A DNA stretch of 64,000 nt from the NCBI GenBank assembly GCA_038049695.1, contig CP142451.1, positions 32,038,001 through 32,102,000 on the forward strand, written 5' to 3'. The DNA comes from Cinnamomum chago (Eukaryota > Streptophyta > Magnoliopsida > Laurales > Lauraceae). Positions 1 to 11,447 of the stretch are shown in pieces (position 1 is the first letter of the stretch; each line of letters opens with the position of its first letter). A model generated the notes under the pieces. The model was not told the origin of the DNA. It saw only the letters and a program-made list of their open reading frames with translations, and did no database searches. A program made the translations under genes and the position numbers.

Positions 1-652
1 AGCTTCAATTTCCTTTTTCGACTGATGCCTGATACTGTAAGATCATTAATTTCGTTTATTTTCACGCTTCTCCACATCAGTCACTCTAACACCTAATTAC
101 ATAAATGAAACATGTTGACTTGTATGAAAACTTGAAGAGGTAGTTATTGGGTTTATGTCTTGTATTTCGAGTTAATCGAATTGATCCATTGGGTTAGCCA
201 ATGACCAGGTTCATGGACTAAAAATTAAAAATAACATGAAAAAAAACCTTGTACAAAAATTAGTGAGAAAGGAGTTCTAACTTCTAATACATATTAAGTT
301 TTGAACTAAACCTAAGGAAAATTGTACTGGTCAAGGCTGAAACCTGCATGCATTAGGCAATACAACTTGTTATAAAATCATGGTGGCCAAACCTTATAAA
401 GAAATGTTATTCTTCACGCAATATTTTAGGATCTTTTCAAAGCACTCAGATTAAACTAGGGCAATTAAATTAATCACTTAAGACCGTCTTCCTCATGCCC
501 TGATTTTATTAGAACAACTTCTACTATCATTATTCCAAACAAACAAGGCATTTAATAGATAAGGAATCAAAACCAACAATATCAACTCATTCTGAGAAGG
601 AAACACAGATGGATGACATAAAGTGAAAATAACCATAATCAAGATCAAAACA
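1..652. other. 3' flank of the first SDR gene copy
   Basis: No gene is seen. The first ~120 bases align by eye with 18090-18198, downstream of the second SDR copy (shared words such as CACCTAATT and ATGAAA), so the duplicated unit extends past the stop codon. The ~530 bases between here and the SDR stop have no counterpart in the second copy, where a deletion took them. Confidence 0.6.
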
Positions 653-900
653 TTAGGAAGTTAGAGCTTCTATTAGAGTTGGATTAGTGAGTGTGTAACC
701 TCCATCAACCATAAGGTTGTGCCCATTCACATACCTAGACTCATCACTCCCCAGGTAAAGAGTAGCCAGAGCAATGTCCTCAGCCTCAAGTAAGACACCC
801 TTTAATATGGAACAATTACTTGCTCTTTTTGCCATCTCCCTCATCTTAAATACCAAGCTACTGATCATAGGGGTCGGAACCATATAAGGTGAAACGCAGT
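653..900 (-). pseudogene. SDR1 exon 2, 3' part
   Basis: It encodes the last ~80 residues of the SDR, from the codons just after RVN through LYLGSDESRYVNGHNL and VDGGYT to a stop at 653. It reads without interruption, so this half has decayed less visibly than the 5' half. The break at 900/901 is the left edge of the Tekay element; the gene sequence resumes at 10868. Confidence 0.85.
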
Positions 901-3835
901 TGTCACATCCCGGTCCCGAATCACCCTGGCCTAGGGTAATCGCCGAGGTGTGTCACACGAAATCCCGCGTGCTATACCTGTCTCAAGCCAAATACAACAC
1001 ATGAAGGAGATAAAACAACTTTTCCATACACGTGAGTAAGAACTCACTAGAACCCATAATTAGCAAATCATCAGGGCGGAAGCTATATTTCATTCACGTG
1101 AGGTATCAATTTCCCATTCAGTCTATTTAACATTTCAAGTTTATACAAAAGAATTATACAATTATATACATTGTTTACAAAAGAGGGTAAAAAAAGAACC
1201 ATAAACAACACTACCAAAAATATAACAAAAGAATAATAACACTAAGTGTGACCTACACAAAAAGGGGTTGGCCACACTCACTACTAGAAGTACTCAAAAG
1301 ATCACCACGCACTCCGAGGAAGAAGAATCTATGCGGCCCTTGGCTCTGGCCACTCCTCTAATCCTGGAGGTACCTCCTGGGTAACCTCTCTCTCCTTGGC
1401 CTCTTCAAGGCCGGGGGCTGCACTTGCGACTGCGACACCAAGAATAGCATCATGAAAACGACGATTCGACAAGTGTAGGCTTTAATAATAAATCACATGA
1501 TGTATCAAATCGGATTTATAGACAATTAATTAAAAGATGTCAATATCAGGTAATAACTAGGCAATTGTGCCAAAATCGAATAATTCATGCCTTACGAATC
1601 AATGAAGAATAAAACACACTAGTTGGCTACTACATTAAGCTCATCCTCTCAAATAGAGAGCGAATTTAGTTGGGATGTCACCAACGGCTAGCTTGCTATC
1701 CGGTTCTGGAGTTCCAGTGCTTCAGATGATCTACTGCAATGATCTCGAATAACTAAACCAAGTTTAACCCCGCCGAGTATCACGATGTCGAAGCTCAGTA
1801 GTGCCAGACCAATTGAATCGAATAAATACACACATGAGTAAGATTATTCTTACTTAAATCGAATCGAATAATTAATATCCAGAATATTTCACACATAAAC
1901 TTACTCATCTCGAATTTCATTTGAATATTGTATAACCGTACGAGTACAACGAATAGAAACGAAACAATGTATGCATGTAAATCATTATTTAAAATTTGAA
2001 GGTCAAATCGAAAATGAATCCCAATATGCACATGCATTGATTAAGAAGAATCAAGGATCCTTTACTAGGTTCTCGTCCTTCACATTCTCACGCGATGAAG
2101 TTTGGAGATCCGATGTATGGCTATTTTTAATTTGGTGCCACTTTGTATAAGTGTAGTGTACCGTGTTCTCCGAGCCTCATCTATGACAAGGTGTTAGACG
2201 AAAGATAAAATTCACATGACATGATCTTAGCCTCAATAACCTCTCACGTGATTAATTATCATTGTTCCGTTGATCTCGTCAAATGTGTCATTTTCTAGAA
2301 TCCTATAAATCACTCAGAGTCCAAGATCCTAATTGGTTTCATAATTACACACTATAAGGTGTTCGTCAACTTCACTGTGCAAAAAGAAGCATTTTTTGGG
2401 TAAAAAATCCGGGCCCAACACAGAACCTCGCCTCGCTATAGCGAGCTTGTGGTTCGCTATAGTGAACCCACCCAGAAGGTGGTCTCAATATAGCGAGTGG
2501 CGAGCCCACCCAGAAGGTGGTCTCGCTATAGCGAGGTCCATCTTTGCTGTAGCGATGGACTTGTCTCTATTTCCTTCTTTTCTTTTGTTTCATGAGCCAC
2601 CTGCACTAACATTTTCATGCACTATATTCTCAACATGACATAACACATGTCATCAGCCCAACTACCCATTTCACCATTTCACATGTATTTGGATGGAAGA
2701 TTCCATATGCACCTACATTTGTATAAAAGATTCCACCCATTTCAACCTCCTGCACATGCATGAGATAAAATGCTCCTTTGGCACATAATTACATGTACAC
2801 CCACATGCCTTTCATGATTATTGAATTATACTATTTCATCACTAATCCCATCTCCTCTTCCAAATTAAGACTGTTGACACCCAAAACTCAAACTCATACT
2901 ATAATCATTCTCAAGTTATGGTCAAAGAGGCTAATCACTGAGAAAGGAAAATAATAGAATTTAATACCCAATCAAAGAAGTAAACAACTTGTGTTCTTAA
3001 TTAAAGCTTATACTTACCTCAAATTAGCTTTCCAAACTTTTATCTTCAACTTTTGCTCAAAAGATTTAAAAACCCTTAAATAACAAACCCTAATCATACA
3101 AAGCACACCAAAACACTAATAAATGTTCATGCATGATTTTGAAAGGGTCTCTTGACCTTAATGCAACTCAAAAGCATGAATGGAAAATGTTTTTTTTTTT
3201 TTTTTTTTTAACTCTTACCTCAACTATGAATTTGAATAGAAAGAGAATAGGAGATGGAGGGAATGATTCTTTGCCACCAAGGGAGAGAGAGGAAGAAGAA
3301 GATGATGAAGATGGGTGAACCCTTAGCTTCCAAGACAAATGCCCTCACTCTTGTAGTGATTGAAGAAGAAGAATGGAGAAGGAAATAAGTAGAAGAAAAG
3401 AAATGAAAAGGAACGAAAGGAATGGGATAAGGTTGAATATAAAAGGATAAGGGTGTCCTTTTTGCAAAAAGGCCCACTAAAAATAGCATATTCTCATTTT
3501 AAGTCAAATGGGGGCCCAAATACTCAACGATAGCTCGAATGAAGTAAGGTCTAATATGAAAGTTGACGTACTCGTCGAAACACACACGATGACGCCAAGA
3601 TGACTTGCAAATGATGCAAAATGCGAAAATTGATAATTACGAAAAAAACCCTTGACTCTACTCAATCGAGTCAAATCGGTTCTCACTCACCTATTCGAGG
3701 TTCGAGGCTCAACTAACTTAGTCTATAGAGGCTAATAAACACAGATTACAATAATTAACGACCAAACAAAATTAATTTTTGCTAAATCACCATTAATTAG
3801 CACTAATCGAGATTAAATTGGGTCGGGGTGTAACA
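901..3835 (-). repeat. Tekay element 3' LTR (2935 bp)
   Basis: It begins TGTCACATCCCGG and ends GGGGTGTAACA in plus orientation and is highly similar to 8666-10867. It is ~730 bp longer because the other LTR has lost the stretch corresponding roughly to 1480-2205. It contains the short-palindrome cluster at about 2430-2560. Confidence 0.92.
2430..2560. repeat. Cluster of short palindromes (TCGCTATAGCGA family) in the LTR
   Basis: About five copies of a 12-14 bp self-complementary motif lie within ~130 bp: CTCGCTATAGCGAG at 2432-2445 and 2522-2535, and degraded versions near 2453, 2483 and 2543. Between them a CCCACCCAGAAGGTGGTCTC unit is repeated. The matching cluster in the other LTR is about 9463-9590. 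Confidence 0.8.
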
Positions 3836-3849
3836 TTTCTCCCCCTCTT
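3836..3849 (-). other. Polypurine tract of the Tekay element
   Basis: On the minus strand the sequence directly before the 3' LTR is AAGAGGGGGAGAAA, abutting TGTTACACC. This is the position and composition expected for plus-strand cDNA priming. Confidence 0.85.
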
Positions 3850-6800
3850 GGATTCATTCGGTCCTCTGAATGATCATACCTGCACGAAGAGTTCGGGGTA
3901 GTGTCTTGCAACTTGCTCCTCGAGCTCCAACGTGGCTTCTTCGTGTCCATGGTGATCTCAAAGGAGTTTCACCCAATGAATTGTCCTTGTCCGCAACACT
4001 TGCTCTTTCTCATCGATGATACGGAGCGGACGCTCAACATATGTGGAATCAGGCTTGATCTGGATTTCTTCATATTGGATGACGTGAGATGGATCGCGGA
4101 TGTACTTGCGAAGCATAGACACATGGAATACGTCGTGTACTCCTGCAAATTCGGGTGGAAGCTTTAATCTGTAGGTCACATCGCCTATTCGGCTCTTGAT
4201 CTCAAACAGTCCCACATATCTAGGTGAGTTTTCCCTTTTGTCCAAACCGAATTGTGCCTTTCATAGGAGATGTCTTCAAAAATACCCAATCTCCAACTTG
4301 AAATTCAAGCTTTCTTCTGTTATCTGCGTAGCTCTTCTATCTGGATTGAGCAGTCTTCAACCTTTCTCTGACTTGAAGGATCTTCTCAGCTATATATGCA
4401 ATGATAGTTGGTCCGTGGAAACTTTTCGTGCCAACTTCTTCCCAACAAATCAGAATTCTGCAACTCCGTCCGTAAAGAGCTTCAAAAGGTGGCATCCCAA
4501 TGGTTGAATGATAACTGTTGTTATATGCAAACTCGCAGAAGGACAAATGTTCATCCCATTCGCCACCGAAGTCAAGAACGTTAGCTCGAAGCATATCTTC
4601 CAAGGTCTGTATGGTGCGTTCGGACTATCCATCTGTCTGTGGATGGTAAGCAGTGCTGAAGCTGAGTTTGGTGCCCATGGACTGCTGGGAAGATTGCCAG
4701 AATGAAGAAACGAATCTCGTATCTCTCTCTATCGGAGACTATCGAGACTGAAGTACCGTGCAATCGAACTATCTCCTTCACAAAAAGTTTCTCCATTCAT
4801 TGAACTTCATACCCTTCTTGAAAGGAAGAAAATGGGCGGATTTCGTCAGTCGATCAACTATCACCCAAATCACGTTATTCTTCCGACTGGTCAACGGTAG
4901 ACCTGAAACGAAGTCCATTGATATGTGCTCCCATTTCCACTGAGTGATAGACAAGAGGTGCAAAAGACCCGAAGGCTTTCTGTGCTCAAACTTTACTCTC
5001 TGACAGGTGTAACACTTTGATACAAACTCTGCGATTTCCCTCTTCATATTATTCCACCAGAAGCGTCTCTTGAGATCTCTGTACATCTTGGTACTTCCAG
5101 GGTGCATCGTGTATCTCGTATTGTATGCTTCTGTCAGAATTGAATCTATCGGCTGCTCAATCTTCGGTACACACAATCGATTCTTGAAATACAAGACTCC
5201 TTCTACCAATTGGAAATCAGGCTTCTCGGCAATGTGATCTCTTATTTTAGCCAAAGTAGGGTCTTCAAACTGTTCATTTTTAATTCGGTTCATCAACTCT
5301 GGTTCGTATGCCGACATGGCTGCTAACATCACCGAATCACTAAGCAATTGAGCATCGACATCTAGTTCCTCGAAAGCATCAACTTGCACCATTGAGTACT
5401 TGTAGCTGCAACTAAGGACGATTTTCTGCTCAATGCGTCAGCCACAACATTTCGTTTCCCTAGAATGTATTTAATTGGAAAATCGTAATCCTTTATGAAT
5501 TCTAGCCACCGCCTCTGTCTCATATTGAGATCTTGTTGAGAGAATAGATTTTGTAGACTACGATGATCTGAGCGCACTTCAAATTGTTCTCCATACAAGT
5601 AGTGTCTCCAAAGTTTCAATGCAAATACGATAGCGGCTAATTCAAGATCGTGGGTGGCATAATTCTTTTCATGGTTCTTCAATTGTCTTGATCCATAAGC
5701 TACAACTTTACCATTTTGCATTAAGACACACCCCAAACCAACTCTAACTGCATCTGAATATATCACAAATCCTCTCGAGCCTTCAGATAAGGACAATACT
5801 GGGGCAGTCGTCGACTTCTTTTTCAAAGCCTAGAAACTGGATTCACATTCTTCAGTCCACAAGAACGGTACATCCTTCCTAGTCAACTTCGTCAATGGGG
5901 CTGGGATCTTGGCAAAATCCTTGACAAATCTACGGTAGTATCCTGCAAGACCTAGAAAACTTCGAATCTTTGCCACTATTTTCGGGCTCTGCCAATTAAT
6001 AACAGCTTCTACCTTCGCCGGATCCACTCTCAGGCCGTCTCGAGAAATAATGTGCCCCAAAAAAACCACTTGTTCAAGCTAAAAATACACTTCTTAAGCT
6101 TGGCGTACAATTGATGAATCCTCAAAAGCTGAAGTGATGTTCTGAGATGATCTGCATGTTCTTCCATAGTCTTAGAGTATACCAAAATATCATTGATGAA
6201 AACCACGATAAACTGATCGAGGTAGGGAGCAAAGATTCTATTCATAAATGCCATAAATACTGCTGGTGCATTGGTCAAGCCAAAGGGCATCACGAGGAAT
6301 TCGTAGTGATATCTCGTCCTGAACGCCGTCTTCTTAATGTCTTGTTCACGTACTCTTAGCTGGTGGTATCTTGATCTGAGGTCGATCTTCGAAAAGTACG
6401 CTGCTCCTTAAAGTTGGTCAAACAATTTATCAATTCGAGGCAATGGGTATTTGTTCTTTATCGTCACTTGATTGATCTGTCTGTAGTCTATGCACATTTG
6501 AAGAGAAACATCATTCTTTCTTACAAACAATACCCGAGCTCCCCACGGTGATACGCTAGGACGTATAAGTCCATTGTCTAGCAAGTCTTGCAATTGCTCC
6601 TTCAATTCTCTGAGTTCAGCTGGAGCCATCCTGTACGGTGCTTTCGAAATCGGAGCGGTGCCCGGTACTAAGTCAATGGAAAAATTCACTTCCCTAAGAG
6701 GAGGTAATCCTGGAACCTCGTACGGAAACACATCTGGGAATTCGCACACTACTGGAATTTCTTCTAACTTCACGGATGGTTTTTTCTCCGAGATAAAAGC

Positions 6801-7004
6801 GAAGTAACCTTCACAGCCATTCTCTAGAAGCTTCACAGCATCCAATGCTGATACAAGTCTGGTACTGGATCTCTCTCTACGCACACCCTCGAATATCACA
6901 TTCGACTCGGGTTCTTCCACCTTGAAGGTGATAGTCTTGTGGAAGCAATCCACACAAGCTCGATATCTCGCGAGCCAATCCATACCGAGAATGACATCAA
7001 AGTC
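3850..7004 (-). pseudogene. Tekay pol: RT, RNase H, integrase and chromodomain, decayed
   Basis: Read from high to low coordinates: [12 protein letters not shown] linker (6983), reverse transcriptase with VCID-like CIDYRQIN, then the catalytic box near 6200 that reads [11 protein letters not shown] rather than the usual Y/F-I-D-D, RNase H around 5826-5362 ([30 protein letters not shown]), and integrase 5392-4581. The zinc-binding domain shows MHPG and CYTCQ but has Tyr where the first His is expected (AYNTRYTMHPG). The core has MDFVSGLP and IVDRLTKSAHFLP. The C-terminal domain is 4245-3958 (VTYRLKLP, DVFHVSMLRKY), followed by a chromodomain-like tail (EEATLELEE). At least five stops or frameshifts separate the pieces, so no polyprotein can be made. 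Confidence 0.88.
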
Positions 7005-8445
7005 TTACATCATTGAGATGATCAAGTCTGCTGGCATCAGCAAACCTCCGACCTGAACACTGCACTCAGGGTAGTAGTTATCATAAGCTACTTTCTTACC
7101 CACCGGGGTAGTCGCCATAAGCACAAAGGGAAGCAACTTAGATGGTTGCTGAAAGCCATTGGCAGAATGGGGCGCCACAAAGGAATGTGTGGACCCCGAA
7201 TCGAACAACGTTCTAGCATCTCTAGCACATATTAGAACATTACCTTCTACTACATTGCCCGCTGCTTCTGCCTGCTCAAGGTTTGTTGCATAAAGTCTCC
7301 CCGTTTGTTGTGGTAGCTGTTGAGCTTGTTGCAGCTGTTGTCTTGGCCTTCCTTGCTGCTGTCGTTGTTGCTGCTGGGGTCTCGGTGGTGGGCCTGGTAA
7401 TGCTAACCGCTGAGGCGGAGCTGGAAGTGATGGTTTAGCTGGCTGCTGAGGGGGTTGCTGAGGTGTTCCATAATTGGCCCGATTTTTAGGACAAGCAGCT
7501 GCTCGGTGCTCCATAGATCCACATAGGACGCATGCACCGATGTTTCTCCAACACCTCTCAGTAGGATGTCCTTTACCACACGTTCTACACTTGGGTGCAG
7601 TAGATCCACTGGCTACACCCTTCAGCTTCTTGTGCTGGAAATTCTTCCTGGAATGAGACATACTCCGTTTTGGATCTGCATTCCTTTTCTACTTAGCCAT
7701 CTCTTCTGCAATGTAAGCTCGATCTATCGCCTCCTGAAAGGTCTCGGGCCTCTTGTACATTATCACATGCTCCTCGTACATAGGGTGAAGCCCTCCGACA
7801 AACCGCTTCACTTTCTTCTCTTCTGTGTCCACTAAATCATTGGCTAACTTGGATGGTTGGAGGAAAGTGTGCATATGTTGCTACTGTCATTTGATTATGC
7901 TTGAGGGAGATTAATTCTTCTTCTTTCTTTCGGTATATGTGATTCGGTATAAACTTGCGTCGGAATTGCTCTTGGAAGGTCTCCCAAATTGTGGGATTTG
8001 GCAAGACTTTATAAGCGTCTCTAATATTTTTCCACCAATCCTTCGCAACTCCTTTAAACATAGAAGTAGTGAGCACTACTCGTTGCTTGTTATCGCACAC
8101 CACTGTCTCGAAGACGTCGTTAATATGATCCAACCACTCATCTGCTTGAATGGCATCTTCCTTTCCTTAGAACTCTGTAGCTCCTCTTTTCCTGAACTTA
8201 TCATACAATGCATTTGGGTCATGCTCCTTGGACTGGATAACCACTTGAGTTCCTAGATTTGGCTGTGCTTGTCTTTGCATGGCCATCATTGCTGCCAGTT
8301 GCTCATTTGTCTTGGCCATCTACTCCATTAGAATCATCATACGGGCTTCCATGGAAGGAGGATCATTTCCTATCAATGTAAATGACTCATCATTGTGAGA
8401 CTCGTTGTTCCCACCATTTGATCCACTTCCTGAGCCGGACGCCAT
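7005..8445 (-). pseudogene. Tekay gag and protease, decayed
   Basis: The gag start is an ATG at 8445 (MASGSGSGSNG). The capsid-like region has WLDHINDVF and KDWWKNIRDAYK. Two zinc knuckles follow, CRTCGKGHPTERC and CVLCGSMEHRAAAC, then a Gln/Pro-rich linker and the aspartic protease active site LFDSGSTHSF near 7190. In-frame stops are visible early in gag (after LILME and after ATEF) and there is a frameshift near 7860. Gag packages the element RNA; the protease would cleave the polyprotein. Confidence 0.85.
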
Positions 8446-8643
8446 TTACCTTCAAATAATTGTAAGAATTAGGGTTATACTCTAACCCTCTTCACACAAT
8501 ACTAACTAGAAACATAATATGCTAACAATAGACTCACAACTAATAACGAATTAGCCCTGACTAACCTATACTTTCTATCAGTTCTAACATGTCCTCACAA
8601 TGTTCCTATTTATGTTTCTAAGTCTTTTAGAAAGACTTTCAGG

Positions 8644-8655
8644 GCTCTGATACCA
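8644..8655 (-). other. Primer-binding site, initiator Met tRNA type
   Basis: The minus strand reads TGGTATCAGAGC, complementary to the 3' end of plant initiator tRNA-Met, ten bases inside the 5' LTR edge at 8666. Confidence 0.9.
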
Positions 8656-8665
8656 TACTTACGTA

Positions 8666-10867
8666 TGTCACATCCCGGTCTCGAATCACCCTGGCCTAGG
8701 GTAATCCCCAAGGTGTATCACACGTACTCCCGCGTGCTGTACCTGTTTCGAGCCAAATACAACACACGAAGGAGAGAAAACAACTTTTCCATACACGTGA
8801 GTAAGAACTCACTAGAACCCATAATTAGCAAATCATCATGGCGGAAGCTGTATTTCATTCATGTGAGGTATCAATTTCTCATTCAGTCTATTTAACATTT
8901 CAAGTTTATACAAAAGAATTATACAATTATATACATTGTTTACAAAAGAGGGTATAAAAAGAACCCTAAACAACACTACCAAAAATATAACAAAAGAATA
9001 ATAACACTAAGTGTGACCCACACAAAAAGGGGCTGGCCACACTCACTACTAGAAGTACTCAAAAGATCACCACGCACTCCGGGGAAGAAGAATCTTTGCG
9101 GCCCTTGGCTCTGGCCACTCCTCTAATCCTGGAGGTACCTCTTGGGTAACCTCCTCTCCCTCATCGGCTTCTTCAAGGCCGGGGGCTGCACCTGCAACTG
9201 TGACACCAAAAATAGCATCATGAATACGATGATTCGGTAAATTCACATGAGATGATCTTAGCCTCAATAATCTATCACGTGATTAATTACCATTGGTCCG
9301 ATGATCTCGTCAAAGATGCCATTTTCTAGGGTCCTATAAATCCATCGGAGTCCAAGATCCTAATTTGTTTCATAATTACACACTATAAGGTGTTTGTCAA
9401 CTTCAGTGTGCAAAAAGAAGCATTTTTTTGGGTAAAAAATCCGGGCCCAACACAGAACCTCGCCTCGCTATTGCGAGCTTGTGGCTCACTATAGCAAACC
9501 CACCCAAAAGGTAGTCTCGCTATAGCGAGTGGCGAGCCCACCCAGAAGGTGGTCTCGTTATAGCGAGGTCCATCCTCGCTATAGCGATGGACTTGTCTCC
9601 ATTTCCTTCTTTTCTTTTGTTTCATGAGCCACCTACACTAACATTTTCATGCACTATATTCTCAACAAGACATAACACATGTCATCAGCCTAACTCTCCA
9701 TTTCACCATTTCACATGCATTTGGATGGAAGATTCCACATGCACCTACATTTGTATAAAAGATTCCACCCATTTCAACCTCCTGCACATGCATGAGATAA
9801 AATGCTCCTTTGGCACATAATTACATGTACACCCACATGCCTTTCATGATTATTTAATTATACTATTTCATCACTAATCCCATCTCCTCTTCCAAATTAA
9901 GACTACTAACACCCAAAACTCAAACCTATACTATAATCATTCTCAAGTTATGGTCAAAGATGCTAATCACTGAGAAAGGAAAATAATAGAATTTAATACC
10001 CAATCAAAGAAGTAAACAACTTGTGTTCTTAATTAAAGCTTATACTTGCCTCAAATTAGCTTTCCAAGCTTTTATCTTCAACTTTTGCTCAAAAGATTTA
10101 AAAAACCCCAAATAACAAACCCTAATCATACAAAGCACACCAAAACACTAATAAATGTTCATGCATGATTATGAAAGGGTCTCTTGACCTTAATGCAACT
10201 CAAAAGCATGAAAGGAAAAGTTTTTCTTTTACTCTTACCTCAACTATGAATTTTAATAGAAAGAGAATAGGAGATGGAGGGAATGATTCTTTGCCACCAA
10301 GGGAGAGAGGAAGAAGAAGATGATGAAGATGGGTGAGGATGGGTGCACCCTTAGCTTCCAAGACAAATGCCCTCACTCTTGTAGTGATTGAAGAAGAAGA
10401 GGAGAAGAGGAATGGAGAAGGAAATGAGTAGAGGAAAAGAAATGAAAAGGAACGAAAGGAATGGGATAAGGTTGAATATATAAGGATAAGGGTGTCATTA
10501 TTTCAAAAAGGCCCACCAAAAATAGCATATTCTCATTTTAAGTCAAATGGGGGCCCAAATACTCAACGATAGCTCGAATGAAGTCAGGTCTAATATGAAA
10601 GTTGACGTACTCGTCGAAACACATGTGATGACGCCAAGATGACGTGCAAATGATACAAAATGCAAAAATCGATAATTACGAAAAAAACCCTTGACTCTAC
10701 TCAACCGAGTCAAATCGATTCCCACTCACCTATTCGAGGTTCGAGGCTCAACTAACTCAGCCTATAGAGGCTAATAAATACCATAATTAACGACCAAACA
10801 AAATTAATTTTTGTTAAATCACCATTAATTAGCACTAATCGAGATTAAATTGGGTCGGGGTGTAACA
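8666..10867 (-). repeat. Tekay element 5' LTR (2202 bp, internally deleted)
   Basis: It matches 901-3835 from end to end except for a ~730 bp deletion joining sequence at about 9240. It has TG...CA ends. Its palindrome cluster sits at about 9463-9590. Confidence 0.9.
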
Positions 10868-11397
10868 ACAGTTCACCCGAACACCGAACTGACCGAACTC
10901 TATGGCAGCATTCTTTGTGAGCCCAACCACAGCATGCTTTGAGCTAGTGTATGCGTGAGAGGCGAGCCCACCCATTCTTGAGGCTATACTTTGATAATTC
11001 TTCCACGATGGGCGGGGATCATGACTCGAGCCGCATGCTTGGTGCACAGGAACACGCCGACAACATTGGTGCTAAGCACCTCTCAAAGTCTGACTTGTCA
11101 CTCTCAAGGATGCTTGGCTTGGGGAGATCAACTATGCCTGCATTGTTGAACATGATGTCGAGCTTCCCGTGCATAGAAACTGCTGCATCGACGGCTTTTT
11201 GGATGTTGCCTTCCTTGGTTACATCACAATGGATTAAAGAGGCTACTTTGGGACCGAGTTTTTTGCAAACATCTTGGCCAATTTCTTCATTGAGGTCAGC
11301 AATGACAACTTTGGCACCATGCTGGCTAAACAGTTTAGCTGTGCATGAGCCTATGCCACCCGTGCCTCCGGTAATTAGTGCTACTTTCCCTTCTAGC
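10868..11397 (-). pseudogene. SDR1 exon 2, 5' part
   Basis: It begins after a CAG acceptor with LEGKVALITGG. The Rossmann-fold start, ADLNEEIGQ, HCDVTKEGNIQ and MFNNAGIVD are all readable. One missing base after DFER shifts the frame, and the segment between the catalytic Ser region and [10 protein letters not shown] is degraded with a second shift. It ends at the Tekay insertion after VRVN. Confidence 0.85.
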
Positions 11398-11447
11398 CTG
11401 TTAGAATTGTCAGAAGGTATGATATCACAAAGGATATATGTTGAGGG

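Larger units (their letters stand above)
901..10867 (-). mobile_element. Ty3/gypsy retrotransposon, Tekay/Del-like chromovirus, 9.97 kb
   Basis: A complete but decayed element lies on the minus strand: 5' LTR 8666-10867, primer-binding site 8644-8655, gag, protease, reverse transcriptase, RNase H, integrase, a remnant chromodomain, polypurine tract 3836-3849, 3' LTR 901-3835. Both LTRs have TG...CA ends. The host flank is GCAGT at 896-900 and ACAGT at 10868-10872; SDR2 has ACAGT at this place, so this is a 5-bp target duplication with one later change. The integrase C-terminus and the final HEEATLELEE-like motif point to the chromodomain-bearing Tekay/Del group. All reading frames carry stops or shifts, so the copy is not autonomous. 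Confidence 0.92.
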
